Notes: generated by a model not told the origin, from the letters alone. A stretch of DNA of 64,000 nucleotides from Prevotellaceae bacterium UBA1716 (GCA_002317225.1 DCIW01000195.1:19598-83597); one strand, 5' to 3'. Shown: positions 1 to 9,083, counted from the first letter of the stretch. Numbers and translations are program-made.

Positions 1-187
1 ATCTATCTGTAAGTCCTCCATGAATAGAGCGTCCATCAATCAAAAAGACCACACTTGGGCGAAGCACAAATTTATTATCATGGAACTGATAATATTCTTG
101 CTTTAATCGTTTTTCTTCTTTGCGGAAACCTTTTATTCCAAAGTTGTATATGTTATATATACCACGAAGATAACTACGAAGACTCAT
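1..187 (-). CDS. partial glycosyltransferase-like protein (N-terminal 62 residues)
   Basis: Only the first 62 codons are inside the window; the gene continues past the left edge. The ATG is at 187 on the minus strand, 6 bp after the stop of the nucleotidyltransferase gene, so the two are probably co-transcribed. The visible peptide is basic and aromatic, and its last residues (about 51-62) read DGRSIHGGLTDR. The combination of a basic residue, GGL and DR resembles the N-terminal donor-site motif of NodZ/O-fucosyltransferase-like glycosyltransferases. That assignment is an inference from a short motif. The polysaccharide context (Ugd, GtrA, NusG-like regulator upstream) fits a glycan-building role. 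Confidence 0.55.
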   Translation of the reverse strand, partial: MSLRSYLRGIYNIYNFGIKGFRKEEKRLKQEYYQFHDNKFVLRPSVVFLIDGRSIHGGLTDR

Positions 188-193
188 AATATA

Positions 194-1378
194 TTATTTA
201 TTTCTGCCAGGTCGCAAAATTGCCTCTTTACAATAGAATGAAAAACGCTCCAAAGCAAAGCGTGGGGATATAATTGAAATAGGGCGGCAAAGATAATAAT
301 AATGTTTGAAGGCTGCAACTTTGCGTTGAATACTTTTATGCTGCTTGTAAGAGTTATCTTTGCCTGACATAGAACCAAAAGAACTACCACCAAGGAGTTC
401 GTCAATATAATAACCTTGAGACTTTTGTGCAAGAGATTCCTTCCAAAAAGGAAAGAAATCTTTTGGGAAACCAAATTGATAAACAAGTATTCCACCAAGA
501 ATACGCCATGCTCGGAAAAGTCCAATAGCCTTTAGGTCTGATCTAAGTAATTGAACGTCAAACTTGGATGGTTGGCGCAAAGCGTGATTAAGAAGGAGCA
601 TCCAGTCTATAAGTTGTTTTAAACCAACTCCTCCCTCCCATATATGCTGACAAAGATGGTTAAAAACGTATAAAACATTATATTGAAGAGAAGGAACAGG
701 GATGGTAAAGACTTCTGTTTTCCCGGATTTTGACGTAGTAGACTCAATTTTTACAGAATCGCATTCGGAGAAATGTAGGTAATCAGCGGACAGCTTGTAA
801 TATTTATCTTGATATTTTTGATTGCCCGCTACAGATGGATATCGATGGATTTCGTATGCGATTTTGCCATCATGTATTTCGTAATGATGAGCTTCTTCTT
901 CGGCACTCGCTTCTGCCTCTGGATTATTTATAAACTTTCTGATTGCCTCGCAAGACTTATCATATTCTTCAAGTCCTACATATATGTCAATATCACCACA
1001 TGAGCGGGTGTTACGTTGTGGGTAAAGTGTTGCAAGTCCTTGTCCCTTTAGCAAAATAGGATGACAACCGGCGTTATTAAGTGCAGCAAAGGATTTACGA
1101 ATAGCATTGTTGAGTTCATAATGCGTTTGTGCAATCGAGGCGGAATATTGGAATATTGCCATGGATTGCATAGGATTGAGCTGCTTGTCGAGTGGCAATT
1201 GGTCGTTGATGGTCATTATTGAATCTGCCGCAATAGCAAGGAGGGCATGAGACTCGAGTGCCTTGCAGATGGGGGACCACGACCAATCGGGGGAGTCAAA
1301 GAGGGTTAGGTCGGGGTGACGCTGCCAGATGGAGGTGCGAAGGAGGGAGAAGAATATGTTTTGTTCGGTTGGGGTCAT
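194..1378 (-). CDS. nucleotidyltransferase family protein (NTP_transf_5-like)
   Basis: This 394-residue soluble protein carries a nucleotidyltransferase signature at about 110-134: LLKGQG, a short spacer, then GDIDIYV, whose two aspartates (129 and 131) would bind metal. This matches the uncharacterised nucleotidyltransferase family PF14907, often found in polysaccharide and exopeptide loci of Bacteroidetes. The substrate is unknown. It lies between glmS and a glycosyltransferase-like gene on the same strand. A run of nine C residues (coding strand) sits immediately before the ATG, with no other visible ribosome binding site, which could make expression slippage-prone. A polysaccharide role is inferred from context only. 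Confidence 0.75.
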   Translation of the reverse strand: MTPTEQNIFFSLLRTSIWQRHPDLTLFDSPDWSWSPICKALESHALLAIAADSIMTINDQLPLDKQLNPMQSMAIFQYSASIAQTHYELNNAIRKSFAALNNAGCHPILLKGQGLATLYPQRNTRSCGDIDIYVGLEEYDKSCEAIRKFINNPEAEASAEEEAHHYEIHDGKIAYEIHRYPSVAGNQKYQDKYYKLSADYLHFSECDSVKIESTTSKSGKTEVFTIPVPSLQYNVLYVFNHLCQHIWEGGVGLKQLIDWMLLLNHALRQPSKFDVQLLRSDLKAIGLFRAWRILGGILVYQFGFPKDFFPFWKESLAQKSQGYYIDELLGGSSFGSMSGKDNSYKQHKSIQRKVAAFKHYYYLCRPISIISPRFALERFSFYCKEAILRPGRNK

Positions 1379-1379
1379 A

Positions 1380-1430
1380 GGGGGGGGGACTAAAGGAAAA
1401 GCTTTAGAAACGGGGACTGGGGGGGCGGGG
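1380..1430 (-). other. C-rich spacer with hairpin between glmS and the nucleotidyltransferase gene
   Basis: The 50-bp spacer holds homopolymer G runs on the plus strand (nine G at 1380-1388, further G runs near 1412-1430) around a short hairpin made of CTAAAG and CTTTAG. On the coding strand this places a C9 tract directly upstream of the next start codon. It may act as a weak terminator, a translation modulator or a slippage tract. No promoter motif is visible here. Confidence 0.4.
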
Positions 1431-3296
1431 TTACTCTACAGTTACGGACTTGGCAAGGTTGCGGGGCTGGTCGACATTGAGACCGCGGGCAACGGCGATG
1501 TGGTAGGAGAGGAGTTGGAGAGGGATGACGCTGAGGAGAGGGGCAAGGCAGGAGAGGGTGGATGGAACTTCAATGAAGTCGGTGACCATGTTCTTGACTT
1601 GCTCGTCACCTTCTTCGATGATGGCAAGGATGCGACCATGACGGGAGATGACCTCCTGGAGGTTGCTGATGACCTTTTGGTAGCGTCGGTGATGGTTGGT
1701 AAGGAAAACTACTGGCATCTCTTCGTCGATAAGGGCGATTGGACCGTGTTTCATTTCGGCTGCTGGGTAGCCTTCGGCGTGGATGTAGGAGATTTCCTTG
1801 AGTTTGAGGGCTCCTTCGAGGGCTACTGGGTAGTTGTAACCACGACCGAGATAGAGGAAGTTCTTGGCGTATGTAAAGATGGACGCAAGGTTCTTTATCT
1901 TGTCGTTCTGGAGGAGAATCTTTTCGATTTTCGTTGGGATGAGTTGGAGTTCACGTATTGTTGCTTCGTACTCGTCCTGTTCGACTGTGCCTTTGATCAT
2001 GCCAAGGGCAAGTGCGAGCATGGTGAGGACAGTAACCTGACCAGTGAATGCTTTGGTTGATGCAACACCGATTTCTGGTCCAACGTGGATATATGTTCCT
2101 GTATCGGATTCGCGTGCTATTGATGAACCGACTCCATTCACAATACCATAGACAAGGGCACCTTGTTGTTTGGCAAGTTGGATGGCTGCAAGGGTATCGG
2201 CAGTCTCTCCACTTTGGGAAATCGGGATGATGACATCGTCATGTTCTATGACTGGTTCTGAGTAGCGGAATTCGGATGCGTATGCCACTTCTACAGGTAT
2301 GCGGCAAAAGTGTTCAATAAGCTGTTTGCCAATGAGTCCAGCATGCCAAGATGTACCACATGAAACGATAACTATGCGGCGAGCACGGAGAAGTTGGCGA
2401 CGATTATTGGTAACGGCACTAAGGATGACCTGTGGTGCATGACTATATGGAGATTCAACAACACGACCACGCATACAGTCCTTGAGGACGTTTGGTTGGT
2501 CGAAAATCTCCTTGAGCATAAAGTGTGGATAACCCTCATGGTCGAGCATGGAGAGGTCAAGATCCACTTCTTTTACTTCTGTGTCGGCTTCTGTGCCTTT
2601 GAGATTATATACTTTGAGGGGGTGGTTGCGTTGGATAATGGCAACTTCCTCATCTTTAAGATATACGATTTGATTGGTATACTCAACGATAGGAGAGGCG
2701 TCGGAAGCAAGGAAGAACTCGCTGTTATCCTCGACTACACCTACTGCGAGAGGAGATGACTTTCGTGCTGCAACAAGTTGATCAGGATGACGCTTGTCGA
2801 TAACAGCAATAGCGTATGCTCCTACTACAAGACGGAGAGCATTACGGACGGCATTTCCGAGACCACATCCAAGTTTGTTTTGAGTATATTCGATAAGTTG
2901 GACGAGGACTTCAGTGTCTGTTTCGCTATGGAAGGTGAAACCTCGTTTCTTGAGTTGTTCACGAAGGGTTACGTAGTTTTCAATGATGCCGTTATGAACA
3001 AGGGTGATATTACCAGACTCAGAAATATGTGGGTGAGCATTAACTTCGGAAGGGATGCCGTGAGTTGCCCAACGAGTATGAGCAATACCGAGGGTGCCTG
3101 TGGTATCTTTTTCGTTTGCTGTTGCTTCGAGATCGGAAACTTTGCCTTTGGCTTTATAAACGTGAAGATTGTTGTCTTCGTCGGAGATAAGGGCACAACC
3201 TGCTGAGTCATATCCGCGATATTCAAGGCGATGGAGACCTTTCATAAGGATTGGATAGGAGCGTTTAGTGCCGATGTAACCTACTATGCCACACAT
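1431..3296 (-). CDS. glmS: glutamine--fructose-6-phosphate aminotransferase (isomerizing)
   Basis: GlmS makes glucosamine-6-phosphate from fructose-6-phosphate and glutamine, the first step towards UDP-GlcNAc for peptidoglycan, LPS and capsule. The 621-residue protein starts MCGIVGYIG, giving the Cys2 nucleophile of the N-terminal class II glutamine amidotransferase domain (about 1-220). Two SIS sugar-isomerase domains follow (about 300-430 and 470-605), with SCGTSWHAGL and SQSGETADT visible. It ends NLAKSVTVE, the family's usual C-terminus, so it is full length. It lies downstream of ugd in the envelope-sugar block. No glmS ribozyme is evident in the 108-bp upstream spacer. Confidence 0.97.
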   Translation of the reverse strand: MCGIVGYIGTKRSYPILMKGLHRLEYRGYDSAGCALISDEDNNLHVYKAKGKVSDLEATANEKDTTGTLGIAHTRWATHGIPSEVNAHPHISESGNITLVHNGIIENYVTLREQLKKRGFTFHSETDTEVLVQLIEYTQNKLGCGLGNAVRNALRLVVGAYAIAVIDKRHPDQLVAARKSSPLAVGVVEDNSEFFLASDASPIVEYTNQIVYLKDEEVAIIQRNHPLKVYNLKGTEADTEVKEVDLDLSMLDHEGYPHFMLKEIFDQPNVLKDCMRGRVVESPYSHAPQVILSAVTNNRRQLLRARRIVIVSCGTSWHAGLIGKQLIEHFCRIPVEVAYASEFRYSEPVIEHDDVIIPISQSGETADTLAAIQLAKQQGALVYGIVNGVGSSIARESDTGTYIHVGPEIGVASTKAFTGQVTVLTMLALALGMIKGTVEQDEYEATIRELQLIPTKIEKILLQNDKIKNLASIFTYAKNFLYLGRGYNYPVALEGALKLKEISYIHAEGYPAAEMKHGPIALIDEEMPVVFLTNHHRRYQKVISNLQEVISRHGRILAIIEEGDEQVKNMVTDFIEVPSTLSCLAPLLSVIPLQLLSYHIAVARGLNVDQPRNLAKSVTVE

Positions 3297-3404
3297 GGTT
3301 GGATGGGGTGTTTTATGTTTTGTTGTTTGTTGATATATTGATGCCTTGGAAAGGCGTGGAAGTTCGACGGGGAAAGGGGGAGGAAAAGTCGGAGGGAGGG
3401 GGGG

Positions 3405-4832
3405 TTAGTCGCGGCGGAAGATGTCGCGAGTGTAGACCTTGTCCTCGACATCGGAGAGGCAGTCGTCGAAGCGGTTGGCGATGATGGCGTGACTCTTCTG
3501 CTTGAATTCTTCGAGATTGTTGATTACTCGGGAGCCAAAGAAGGTTGTGCCATCTTCGAGAGTTGGCTCGTAGATGATGACTTCAGCACCTTTCGCCTTG
3601 ATTCGTTTCATGATGCCCTGGATAGCGGACTGGCGGAAGTTGTCGGAGTTGGACTTCATCGTGAGACGATAAACACCGATAGTTGGGGTTTGTTCTGAAG
3701 AATTTGCACCTACATGACCATATTGGTTGTTTTGCGAGTAAGCATACCAGCCTGCTTTACGAAGGACAGCATCAGCAATATAGTCCTTACGAGTACGATT
3801 GGACTCGACGATGGCTGACATCATGTTTTGTGGAACGTCCTGATAGTTGGCAAGGAGTTGCTTCGTATCTTTAGGGAGACAATAGCCACCATAGCCAAAT
3901 GATGGGTTGTTATAATGGCTGCCAATACGTGGGTCAAGACCAACACCCGAGATGATGGCTTGTGTGTCAAGACCTTTGACTTCGGCATAGGTGTCAAGTT
4001 CGTTGAAGTAAGATACGCGAAGGGCAAGATATGTATTGGCGAAGAGTTTGACGGCTTCTGCTTCTTTCATGCCCATGAGGAGAACACGTGGTTGCTCTTC
4101 CAAAATTGGAAGAGAACAAGATGGGTTGAGTTCTTCGGATATTGCAGAACCTTCGATGAGGAGAGACGCAAATATACGAGCAAACTCTTCGGCTTGTGGA
4201 TTGCCAATAGCAGTGATGGCAGCATTTTCATCGGTGAAGTTCTTTTCATCAATCTCGATAAGCTTTGGGTAACCTACGATGATACGAGATGGGTAGAGGT
4301 TATCGTAAAGGGCTTTGCTCTCACGAAGGAACTCTGGCGAGAAAAGGAGATTGAATTTCTTACCTTTGAGTTCGGGTTTATAAAGGAACTGAAGTGCGTA
4401 CTTGACATAGAGAGAACGGCAATATCCTACAGGGATGGTACTTTTGATCACCATGACTGCCTCTGGATTGACTGAGAGAACAAGGTCGATAACCTCTTCT
4501 ACATGAGAGGTGTCGAAGTAGTTCTTGACTGAGTCATAGTTGGTAGGAGCAGCGATGATAACATAGTCTGCATCCTTATAGGCCAATAATCCGTCAGTTG
4601 TGGCAGAAAGTCCTGAAGAATCAGTATCGTTTGATGGACAAAGTACGTTTGGGAGATATTGCTCAATGTATTCGTCTTGGATTGGCGAGATGCCTTTATT
4701 GATTTTATCAACTTTTTCGGGGATGATATCAACTGCAGTTACATTATGATGCTGTGCAAGAAGAGTGGCTATTGATAAGCCAACATATCCTGTACCGGCA
4801 ACAGCGATTTTGAGATCGGCGAATTTTCGCAT
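3405..4832 (-). CDS. ugd: UDP-glucose 6-dehydrogenase family nucleotide-sugar dehydrogenase
   Basis: Oxidises a UDP-sugar (probably UDP-glucose to UDP-glucuronate) with two NAD per turnover. An N-terminal Rossmann motif GTGYVG lies at 13-18, and IKSTIPVGY and [11 protein letters not shown] are typical of the family. The catalytic cysteine is in [10 protein letters not shown] (Cys318). The sequence closely follows the enterobacterial Ugd type, including [17 protein letters not shown] and TRKDYIADA blocks. At 475 residues it is longer than the roughly 390 of that type because of insertions around 190-250 and 365-385. A strong promoter lies about 170 bp upstream (5008-5037). Product use in capsule or LPS is inferred. 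Confidence 0.92.
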   Translation of the reverse strand: MRKFADLKIAVAGTGYVGLSIATLLAQHHNVTAVDIIPEKVDKINKGISPIQDEYIEQYLPNVLCPSNDTDSSGLSATTDGLLAYKDADYVIIAAPTNYDSVKNYFDTSHVEEVIDLVLSVNPEAVMVIKSTIPVGYCRSLYVKYALQFLYKPELKGKKFNLLFSPEFLRESKALYDNLYPSRIIVGYPKLIEIDEKNFTDENAAITAIGNPQAEEFARIFASLLIEGSAISEELNPSCSLPILEEQPRVLLMGMKEAEAVKLFANTYLALRVSYFNELDTYAEVKGLDTQAIISGVGLDPRIGSHYNNPSFGYGGYCLPKDTKQLLANYQDVPQNMMSAIVESNRTRKDYIADAVLRKAGWYAYSQNNQYGHVGANSSEQTPTIGVYRLTMKSNSDNFRQSAIQGIMKRIKAKGAEVIIYEPTLEDGTTFFGSRVINNLEEFKQKSHAIIANRFDDCLSDVEDKVYTRDIFRRD

Positions 4833-5007
4833 AAAAAAGGAGTTTTTTAAGTGGTTGTTGATACTGAAGATACACTACTAATTTATAAGTTATGGTATAG
4901 CTATCGCTACCGCACTATTAGTGTAGTAAATTATAAATCAACGAGTTAAATTCAATTCTATACAAAATATTTGTAGTAAAGTCTCTACGTGAGACCCTAA
5001 TACGTTG
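4833..5007 (-). other. ugd 5' leader with stem-loops
   Basis: A transcript starting near 5001 would carry about 170 nt before the ugd ATG. The leader contains a GTCTC-TACGT-GAGAC hairpin (4981-4995) near its 5' end and an AT-rich region whose GGTA and TACC arms around 4890-4910 can pair. No known riboswitch was recognised. The long structured leader could host regulation, but nothing in the sequence proves it. Confidence 0.3.
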
Positions 5008-5037
5008 CAAAGGTAGTGAAAAAAAATGATATGTCAA
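5008..5037 (-). promoter_or_regulatory. Bacteroides-type promoter for ugd
   Basis: On the minus strand, TACCTTTG (5008-5015) matches the -7 consensus TAnnTTTG. Exactly 19 bp upstream is GTTG (TTG at 5035-5037), close to the -33 TTTG. It separates ugd and the downstream genes from the GtrA/NusG-like genes. Confidence 0.65.
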
Positions 5038-5063
5038 CCAGATTTGCAAGAGTTTTTTATATA

Positions 5064-5094
5064 AAAAAAGGATGTGTAACTTTGATACACCCTC
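5064..5094 (-). terminator. possible terminator after gtrA-like gene
   Basis: Just past the GtrA stop, a small hairpin (GTGTA pairing with TACAC across a 7-nt loop) is followed on the minus strand by seven T residues. The stem is short, so this is a weak call. It fits the separate promoter found just downstream for ugd. Confidence 0.4.
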
Positions 5095-5490
5095 TTATTT
5101 TTTATTGAAGAAAAAGCGAATGAGAAAAAAGTTGACAGGAATAACAACCATATAAACCGGAATTGGTGCTAAAGCCTTTGGTATCCCCAAAAACAGCACA
5201 ACATTGAGAAGTAGCATGTGCAGGCAATAATTCACAAAATGACTCAAGGCAAACCCCATCCCCCTTTTTGCATTCGGATTGGTCTTAAAAGTGAAGTAAT
5301 TGGTCAACAGAAAGTTAACGACAAAACTCAGAACATATCCTATGGTATAAGATATATTCACTTCGATCCACTGACTAAAAAGGAGATACAATCCATAATG
5401 AATGCCAGTAGCAATGACACCCACTATACAAAAACGAATAAACTCACGCACTTTCTCTGATGAGCATAATTTGGTTATTTTATCAATCAT
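5095..5490 (-). CDS. GtrA family membrane protein
   Basis: This 131-residue protein has four predicted membrane helices. The GtrA pattern is visible: EFIRFCIVGVIATGIHYGLY for the first helix and NFLLTNYFTFK between helices. GtrA proteins take part in moving lipid-linked sugars across the inner membrane, or in teichoic-acid and O-antigen glucosylation. It follows a large polytopic membrane protein by 21 bp, a pairing like GtrA with a Gtr-type glucosyltransferase. The transported sugar cannot be deduced. Confidence 0.85.
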   Translation of the reverse strand: MIDKITKLCSSEKVREFIRFCIVGVIATGIHYGLYLLFSQWIEVNISYTIGYVLSFVVNFLLTNYFTFKTNPNAKRGMGFALSHFVNYCLHMLLLNVVLFLGIPKALAPIPVYMVVIPVNFFLIRFFFNKK

Positions 5491-5511
5491 ATGAATTGAG
5501 TTATGGAATCA

Positions 5512-6978
5512 CTAATCAATAGATATTACTTTTGTGTAAGTTTTGCCGTTAGTTACAACTTGATAATAATTGCCAGACTTTGACTGGAAAATATTACTAT
5601 TCGGGTGTGAAATACTTTTCTTCAAATTAAGAATAGGCAAATCAATCACTTTTGTCAATTTCACATCTTTCACATCAGTTGCCGATTTCATTTTTCTCGC
5701 AAAAATAGTAGGAGAAACTTGCTTCCACTCTGGAGAGAAAGAGGAGGCTGGCGCATCTTCGTTAAGGTAGAGATGGTGGTAGATCGGAGATGGATAAGCT
5801 ATGAGGTATGGTTTGTTGAAATATTTGGCAATGAGATGGTTAGAATAGAGTGTTGTATCTGACTTCAGGTCAGTAAAGTCACATGGGACGACATAGTCGG
5901 TAGTAGTGGAAAAGATTTGGAATTCATGATTGGCGATGGATTGTTTCTCAAGTGTGTTGTAGAGGAAGAAACCAAGTACGATAAGGGAAAGAAGAGAGAA
6001 AATAAGGTAGGAACGGAGAGTGGAGAAGAATTTGATAGAAATAAGTTCGTGAGCGATGAGTGAGACCGTGAATATGTGGACGAAATAGAAGTATCGAGAT
6101 TCGGGAGAACCTGAAGTTAGAGATAATGCCACGAAAAGGATTAGACCCAAAATGAGAGAGAACTGAAGTAGCATAGTGGACCTGGTAAATGACACTTCTT
6201 TTTTTCGGTTTATCCATTTGAGAATAATAAGTACTACGAGGGCACCTAAAGCAGTTAGGTTAGAAAGGAAAGAAAAGAGATGGAAATGATGTTCTGTACC
6301 TGCCATCCCAACTCTTGTGAATGTACCTGGAGTAACAAGAATGAGGACTGTACCTAAAAAATAAGGAATGACAAGAAGAATGTCAGTTCTGGTTAGGCGT
6401 GACAAATTGAAGAAGGAGAAGAAGAGCAGAGCCCCGCAGATGGGCAGAGAAGCACCTTCGTGGAGAGAGCCAATGAAGAAAGCCACAAAAGGAAGAATGA
6501 TGTTGAATTTCGAGGGTATATTCTTACTATTTGAAATCAGCAAGATAAAAAGAAGGTTGAGCATACCAGGGAAGGCATAGTTCATAAAACCACTCTTCCA
6601 CATAATAGTGTCATAAATATCTGGACAGAAAAACCAGAAAATTAAGAACAAATGAGGGAATAATTTCAAAAACATATCCTTACAAGTGAAAGTAAGGAAC
6701 GTAAGAAGCATAGTAATAAAGGCAAGAATATACATTCCCCACTGAGGAACAAGATTGACAAAGGTGAACACCATGAAATTGCAGAAAGTACGGCCGTTCA
6801 CTATCTGCATGCTGTTGCGAACACCCTCAATAACTCCAGCAAAGTCCACCACCCTACTATCCGAATCGTCCATGGTGAAGGAATAGATGAAGTCGTCACC
6901 TTCCATTGGATAGAAGTATGGACAGAGAGCAACTAAAAGTGTGATAACCAAAAGGAACAAGTATTCTTTCTTTATCAT
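5512..6978 (-). CDS. polytopic membrane protein, probable GT-C-like glycosyltransferase
   Basis: The 488-residue protein has roughly ten hydrophobic helices over residues 1-350 and a soluble C-terminal part of about 130 residues. An acidic motif (EGDDFIYSF, about 26-34) follows the first helix, the position where GT-C fold glycosyltransferases and GtrII/DUF6056 proteins carry catalytic acidic residues. It is followed by a GtrA-family gene, as in glucosylation cassettes. It probably adds a sugar from a polyprenyl-phosphate donor on the periplasmic side. The family assignment rests on topology, motif and context, not clear sequence identity. Confidence 0.6.
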   Translation of the reverse strand: MIKKEYLFLLVITLLVALCPYFYPMEGDDFIYSFTMDDSDSRVVDFAGVIEGVRNSMQIVNGRTFCNFMVFTFVNLVPQWGMYILAFITMLLTFLTFTCKDMFLKLFPHLFLIFWFFCPDIYDTIMWKSGFMNYAFPGMLNLLFILLISNSKNIPSKFNIILPFVAFFIGSLHEGASLPICGALLFFSFFNLSRLTRTDILLVIPYFLGTVLILVTPGTFTRVGMAGTEHHFHLFSFLSNLTALGALVVLIILKWINRKKEVSFTRSTMLLQFSLILGLILFVALSLTSGSPESRYFYFVHIFTVSLIAHELISIKFFSTLRSYLIFSLLSLIVLGFFLYNTLEKQSIANHEFQIFSTTTDYVVPCDFTDLKSDTTLYSNHLIAKYFNKPYLIAYPSPIYHHLYLNEDAPASSFSPEWKQVSPTIFARKMKSATDVKDVKLTKVIDLPILNLKKSISHPNSNIFQSKSGNYYQVVTNGKTYTKVISID

Positions 6979-6991
6979 TTTTTACAGATTG

Positions 6992-7648
6992 TTAGATTCG
7001 TTGGAAATGGGTTTCGGGCATGAGAATGACAAGTGACATTGAACCTTCGACAAGGTCTACAATCACTCGATGTTTGCCTTGGATAGTCTTAATACGGCAT
7101 ACTCGTCCTTTGAATGGACCATCGACAATAAGAACCTTGCGGGTATACTTGAGTTGTTGGAGTTCTTCAGCAGTAAAGACTCGTACATCTTCGTTGTATT
7201 CGTTGAGGGAGAGATAGAGACTCGCAAGGGCACGGGATGTAACCCGCATGTAGGCGTCGTGGGTTGGACGACCAAACTCATCAACATTGGTGTCGGGATG
7301 ACGGGATTTGTCGTGGACGTGAAATATTTGATAAGGATGTATCTTTTCAAATAGTTTCATCGTATCAGGATGGGCGTGAACAAAGATAATGTCATGAAAG
7401 ACATAGCGCTCGCGAAAGACGCCGATGGACACTTGATGGCGATAACGCGGAGCATAAGCGGAGATGGGAGCTTCGCGTTTGTTAAAAGAATCGATGAGAG
7501 TAAGAGCCGTAGGAATGGCACGCGCTCCAAGACCTTGCTTGGGGCGCATAACATACCAGTTTCCTTCTTGGATAGAATCGAAGAGGAAAGTGCCTTGAGG
7601 GGAGACTTGGGGCATAAGTAGGTATTCAAAATTATTTAAATATATCAT
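6992..7648 (-). CDS. NusG-like transcription antiterminator (UpxY type)
   Basis: The 218-residue protein has a NusG N-terminal domain beginning at WYVMRPKQG (about 32-40) and a KOW-like C-terminal segment (VLIVDGPFKGRVCRIK, about 170-185). Specialised NusG paralogues of this shape (UpxY in Bacteroides) ride RNA polymerase and allow read-through of a single capsule or exopolysaccharide operon. Here it is the first gene of a minus-strand set with two membrane glycan proteins and, after a separate promoter, ugd, glmS and glycosyl-transfer genes. A housekeeping NusG would normally sit next to secE and ribosomal genes, which argues for the specialised role. Confidence 0.8.
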   Translation of the reverse strand: MIYLNNFEYLLMPQVSPQGTFLFDSIQEGNWYVMRPKQGLGARAIPTALTLIDSFNKREAPISAYAPRYRHQVSIGVFRERYVFHDIIFVHAHPDTMKLFEKIHPYQIFHVHDKSRHPDTNVDEFGRPTHDAYMRVTSRALASLYLSLNEYNEDVRVFTAEELQQLKYTRKVLIVDGPFKGRVCRIKTIQGKHRVIVDLVEGSMSLVILMPETHFQRI

Positions 7649-7769
7649 TGTGGGTGTTTTTTCATATTTTATTCATCTCTTTGGCGCACCTTTCGACTTC
7701 ATTATCAGTCACTATGCCCGCATAGCTCCTTCAAATGAAGAACGAAATCTGCATCCAAATAGATTGAAT

Positions 7770-7777
7770 CAAATATA
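7770..7777 (-). promoter_or_regulatory. possible -7 element upstream of the NusG-like gene
   Basis: TATATTTG on the minus strand matches TAnnTTTG, but no convincing -33 element lies 19-21 bp upstream. It would give a leader of about 115 nt, a plausible place for antiterminator loading. Confidence 0.3.
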
Positions 7778-7845
7778 AAAATAATTATGAACACCTACTT
7801 AATATGAGGCGGAGATAGTATCTCCAAATACGGAACGGAGAGAGA

Positions 7846-8559
7846 TTAGAGGGTGATGGCAGACTCAAGTGCAAGACGCATCATCGTAGTGAATGAATTC
7901 TGGCGCTCTTCGGATGTGAGTTCAACATGAGAAGAGAAAGAGTCGGAAATGGTAAGAATGCAAGCTGCACGTTTGCCAAGCATGTTGGCATTGTGGAAGA
8001 GAGCAAAACTTTCCATTTCAACACATTCCGTATTAGTGCGGGATGCTATTTCCTGCCAAGTACCCTGGGAAGGATCTCCATAGAACACATCAGAAGAGTG
8101 TACACGACATAACTTACAGTCAATACCGAGTTCCTGTGCAGTCGAAAGAATATGAGCATTCACTTCTGGGGATGGGAGAATTGTCTTGTCAGGATATCCA
8201 CCTTGAATTAGAGCATAAGACGAATCGCTATATGCTACTTCTGCAAGAACTACATCCATCACATTAAGACGATCGGTATAGCTTCCGGCAGACCCGATAC
8301 GGATAATGTTTTCTACACCATAGAAATTGTAAAGCTCATATGAATATATACCTATAGAAGGCATACCCATACCAGATGCCATAACTGTAACTGGCACACC
8401 TTTGTATGTACCTGTATATCCGTAGACATTGCGAACAGAAGTCACGAGTTGTGGATCTGTGAGAAATGTCTCGGAAATGAATTTCGCACGTAGAGGATCG
8501 CCTGGCATTAGGACGGTCTTGGCAAATGCACCTTGAGGAGCAGATATGTGTGGAGTCAT
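7846..8559 (-). CDS. deoD: purine-nucleoside phosphorylase (DeoD type)
   Basis: Cleaves purine (deoxy)ribonucleosides with phosphate to base and pentose-1-phosphate in nucleoside salvage. It is 237 residues long, the normal size of the hexameric DeoD subunit. It starts TPHISAPQGAFA and contains VLMPGDPLRAK (phosphate and ribose binding), GMGMPSIGIYSYEL, RIGSAGS, and EMESFALF with the nucleoside-binding Met-Glu. A catalytic Asp lies in TISDSFSSH. The gene follows a small lipoprotein gene at 119 bp and has no promoter of its own that I can see. Confidence 0.95.
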   Translation of the reverse strand: MTPHISAPQGAFAKTVLMPGDPLRAKFISETFLTDPQLVTSVRNVYGYTGTYKGVPVTVMASGMGMPSIGIYSYELYNFYGVENIIRIGSAGSYTDRLNVMDVVLAEVAYSDSSYALIQGGYPDKTILPSPEVNAHILSTAQELGIDCKLCRVHSSDVFYGDPSQGTWQEIASRTNTECVEMESFALFHNANMLGKRAACILTISDSFSSHVELTSEERQNSFTTMMRLALESAITL

Positions 8560-8678
8560 GATGGTTGATTTTTTGAGTGTTGTTGGATAGACTCTACGTT
8601 AGAAACGGAGAGGGAGAGAACAGGGAACGAGATTAGGGGGCAAACACGAACCTAAGGATGGATGCTGTGAAGAGACCT

Positions 8679-9023
8679 TTATTTCTTGAGTCCTTCGAGA
8701 ATTCCCTTGATTTCGGATGATATACCGATGATCTGGCCTGCAGCGTTTGTCACGACACCTTTGGCAAAATACTTGACACACTGACCTTTGAGTTCACCGA
8801 TTTCCTGGCGTTCTGCAGCAGAATAATCGTACTTGGAAAGGCGGTCCTGAATCTTTTCGAATTCGTTTTTGACCTTCTTCCAGTCAGAGATGGTATATTC
8901 CGAACCATAGTTTCTGATATCACTTGTTAGGGCGCGAAGATCAGAGATAGCCGATGTTCTTGTGGAGCAAGAGCTGAGAAGGAGAGCAAGGGCAGATATT
9001 GATATGATAAATGCTTTTTTCAT
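8679..9023 (-). CDS. small helical lipoprotein, unknown function
   Basis: The 114-residue protein has a lipoprotein signal peptide with lipobox LLSSC, so it should be lipid-anchored. The mature part is predicted helical and acidic/basic mixed. Its middle (SDWKKVKNEFEKIQ to QEIGELKGQCVKYFAKGVV) resembles the region WDELNSDLAEIQ to FFELSGKLQGVIIKRGVN of the lipoprotein at 59673-60116, so the two look like distant paralogues. It sits 60 bp after ypfJ with a perfect palindrome in the spacer. I recognise no function. Confidence 0.8.
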   Translation of the reverse strand: MKKAFIISISALALLLSSCSTRTSAISDLRALTSDIRNYGSEYTISDWKKVKNEFEKIQDRLSKYDYSAAERQEIGELKGQCVKYFAKGVVTNAAGQIIGISSEIKGILEGLKK

Positions 9024-9041
9024 GATTGCGTATGTTTATGG

Positions 9042-9058
9042 CCAGAGATAATCTCTGG
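9042..9058. repeat. perfect palindrome between ypfJ and the lipoprotein gene
   Basis: CCAGAGAT-A-ATCTCTGG is an 8+1+8 inverted repeat. The one-base centre makes it better suited to a protein-binding operator than to an RNA hairpin. It lies just upstream of the lipoprotein start codon. Confidence 0.45.
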
Positions 9059-9083
9059 GGAATATGGACGGGAAATAAGGGGG

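Noticed and set aside
1329..2060. 243-codon glycine-rich frame on the plus strand
   Set aside because: It is antisense to glmS and crosses its stop and the G-rich spacer; composition only.
3297..3404. glmS ribozyme in the glmS leader
   Set aside because: The 108-bp spacer is G-rich on the plus strand and lacks any recognisable ribozyme core; this RNA is mainly known from Gram-positive bacteria.
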